A DNA stretch of 6,529 nucleotides from Stomatobaculum longum (lineage in GTDB: Bacteria > Bacillota > Clostridia > Lachnospirales > Lachnospiraceae): positions 1 to 6,529 of the forward strand of contig CAJPKN010000089.1 in NCBI GenBank assembly GCA_905370385.1, in the 5' to 3' direction. Of this stretch, positions 5,308 to 6,529 are shown piece after piece; the first letter of the stretch is position 1, and every line of letters starts with the position of its first letter. Below the pieces are notes generated by a model, which had not been told where the DNA came from, did not search any database, and worked only from the letters and a program-made list of their open reading frames with translations. A program made the translations under genes and the position numbers.

Positions 5308-6529
5308 TTAATCCTCAATCCATGCATCGCTTGCGCGTTGCGCACCTGCGTTCAGAACCTCATCCACATTCGTATAGCCGAAGCAGAGCCGATAAACATC
5401 CTTGGCCACGGAAGCCGCGTTTGCCGAAGTGTAACCGTAGGGTATGTTGACCGTGACCGCAAGGCTCGGGTTCTCATAAGGACCGAACGAAATGAAGAAA
5501 GCGTGGTTTGCTCTGGTCTTGGACTCCTGTGCGGTACCGGTTTTTCCGGCGATGTTGACTTCAAGGCCCTTAAAAATACGGCTTGCCGAACCGGACTCGA
5601 CCACCCCGCGCATACCGCGCTGTACGACGTCCCAGTTCTCCGCTTTTACGTCCATGGTCTTAATGACATTGGGTTCGTAACTCCGGATGGCCTCTCCCTG
5701 CCAGTCCGTCACACGATCCAAGACCGAGAGATTAAAGACCGTGCCGCGGTTGGCGAGCGCCGTCACATAGCGAGAAAGTTGTACGTTGGCAAAGGAGTTC
5801 GTACCCTGTCCGATGGCCGACCGCTCCGGGCTCTGATTCGAAATCATGGGATCGTTCTCGATAATTTCAACACCGGACTTCTGGTCCAAACCAAACATGA
5901 TCGCATACTTGCTGAGGCGCTCCATGCCAAGCCCCGGGTCATACTCGCCCTGCGCATTCGTCGCGAAACGATGACCGAGATCCGCAAAGAAAGAGTTACA
6001 GGAATTTCGGATACCGGACTCGATGTTCTGGAGTCCGTGACGTCCCGGATAGATCCAACAGTGAAGCGGCGGCGTAATCTCATCGTAAATACCGGTACAA
6101 TTAATGATATCGGTGAGACCGACTACATTTTCCTCAAGTGCCGCAATCGCAATGATGGGCTTAAAGGTAGAACCCGGCGCTTTTCTCGCCTGCGTCGCGT
6201 TGTTGTAAAGCGGAAGGGATTCGTCTTGTACGAGGCGCGTGTAGTAACGTGCGTCCATCGTGTTGGTCAGACGATTGTTGTCGTAACCCGGATAGGATAC
6301 CAGCGCTTTTACCTTACCGGTTGTGACATCGGTCACGACACAGCCCGCCGTACAGGGATCCAGCGCAAGCTGAGCCGGTGTGATTTTCAAATCCGACACG
6401 AGCTGTACAAAATAGCTGTAAGCGTAGGCGGGACCGTTTGAAGCAAGGGCGGCCTGTGCGGCGGGATCCGGCTCCAGCACGCCTTGATCGAAGAGCGCGA
6501 GACAAAGTTCTCTTCCGCCGACCAAATTA
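5308..6529 (-). CDS. mrdA: Penicillin-binding protein 2 (class B transpeptidase), C-terminal part
   Basis: Peptidoglycan DD-transpeptidase acting on the outer face of the membrane, cross-linking stem peptides for the elongation machinery. The frame is open to the right edge (AAT precedes the TTG at 6525), so the N-terminal membrane anchor and dimerisation domain lie outside the window and 6525 is not a real start. Counting from 6525, the three penicillin-binding motifs are all present: SxxK as STFK (119-122, nucleophile Ser119), SxN as SCN (175-177), and KTG followed by TA (328-331). The stretch around 139-167 (NCTGIYDE, PLHCW, YPGRHG) is typical of clostridial PBP2 rather than of FtsI/SpoVD, and no PASTA domain follows the catalytic domain. 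The gene ends in TAA 85 bases before rodA, its usual partner, which supports PBP2 over a division PBP. Function is firm; the gene symbol rests on this context. Confidence 0.93.
   Translation of the reverse strand, partial: NLVGGRELCLALFDQGVLEPDPAAQAALASNGPAYAYSYFVQLVSDLKITPAQLALDPCTAGCVVTDVTTGKVKALVSYPGYDNNRLTNTMDARYYTRLVQDESLPLYNNATQARKAPGSTFKPIIAIAALEENVVGLTDIINCTGIYDEITPPLHCWIYPGRHGLQNIESGIRNSCNSFFADLGHRFATNAQGEYDPGLGMERLSKYAIMFGLDQKSGVEIIENDPMISNQSPERSAIGQGTNSFANVQLSRYVTALANRGTVFNLSVLDRVTDWQGEAIRSYEPNVIKTMDVKAENWDVVQRGMRGVVESGSASRIFKGLEVNIAGKTGTAQESKTRANHAFFISFGPYENPSLAVTVNIPYGYTSANAASVAKDVYRLCFGYTNVDEVLNAGAQRASDAWIED

Noticed and set aside
5338..6441. Long plus-strand open frame (367 codons)
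   Set aside because: It is antisense to the clear pbp2 transpeptidase domain; the protein is rich in Arg/Val with no motif, as expected from the reverse of a constrained gene.

Overview
The window reads as a piece of a low-to-mid GC Firmicutes chromosome, most likely a clostridial lineage and probably Lachnospiraceae. That placement is inference. It rests on the shape of the proteins (RodA ending in a short-spaced SYG motif, a YggS with the clostridial 'DILSMGM' ending, a small P-loop protein I know only from clostridia) and on gene order (pbp2, rodA, mgsA; then a HlyD-like protein ahead of yggS). Shine-Dalgarno sites are strong and start codons vary (ATG, TTG, probably GTG). All seven genes lie on the minus strand, so transcription runs from high to low coordinates. 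There is no gene-free stretch over 100 bases, and I see no RNA gene, mobile element or CRISPR array.

Cell-wall half (6529 to 2589): the C-terminal part of a class B penicillin-binding protein 2, an 85-bp AT-rich gap, the SEDS glycosyltransferase RodA, methylglyoxal synthase mgsA, and a D-Ala-D-Ala carboxypeptidase-type PBP whose start overlaps the end of mgsA. PBP2 and RodA form the lateral-wall synthase pair (transpeptidase plus glycosyltransferase), and the carboxypeptidase would trim stem peptides. MgsA is the metabolic outsider that commonly sits behind rodA in clostridia.

Second half (2592 to 1): a good sigma-A-type promoter that contains the carboxypeptidase stop codon drives a small conserved P-loop protein of unknown function. 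A GC-rich hairpin follows. Then comes a membrane-anchored HlyD/MFP-like protein that probably starts at an internal TTG, and a partial yggS (PLP-binding protein) whose ribosome site overlaps the HlyD-like stop codon. The yggS frame runs off the left edge.

The most unusual observation is in MgsA. The fold and phosphate-binding motifs are intact, but the residues matching E. coli Ser65, Asp71 and Asp101 are Ala54, Glu60 and Asn90, so both catalytic aspartates are replaced. Second is the P-loop gene, which has its own promoter and strong ribosome site but no known function.
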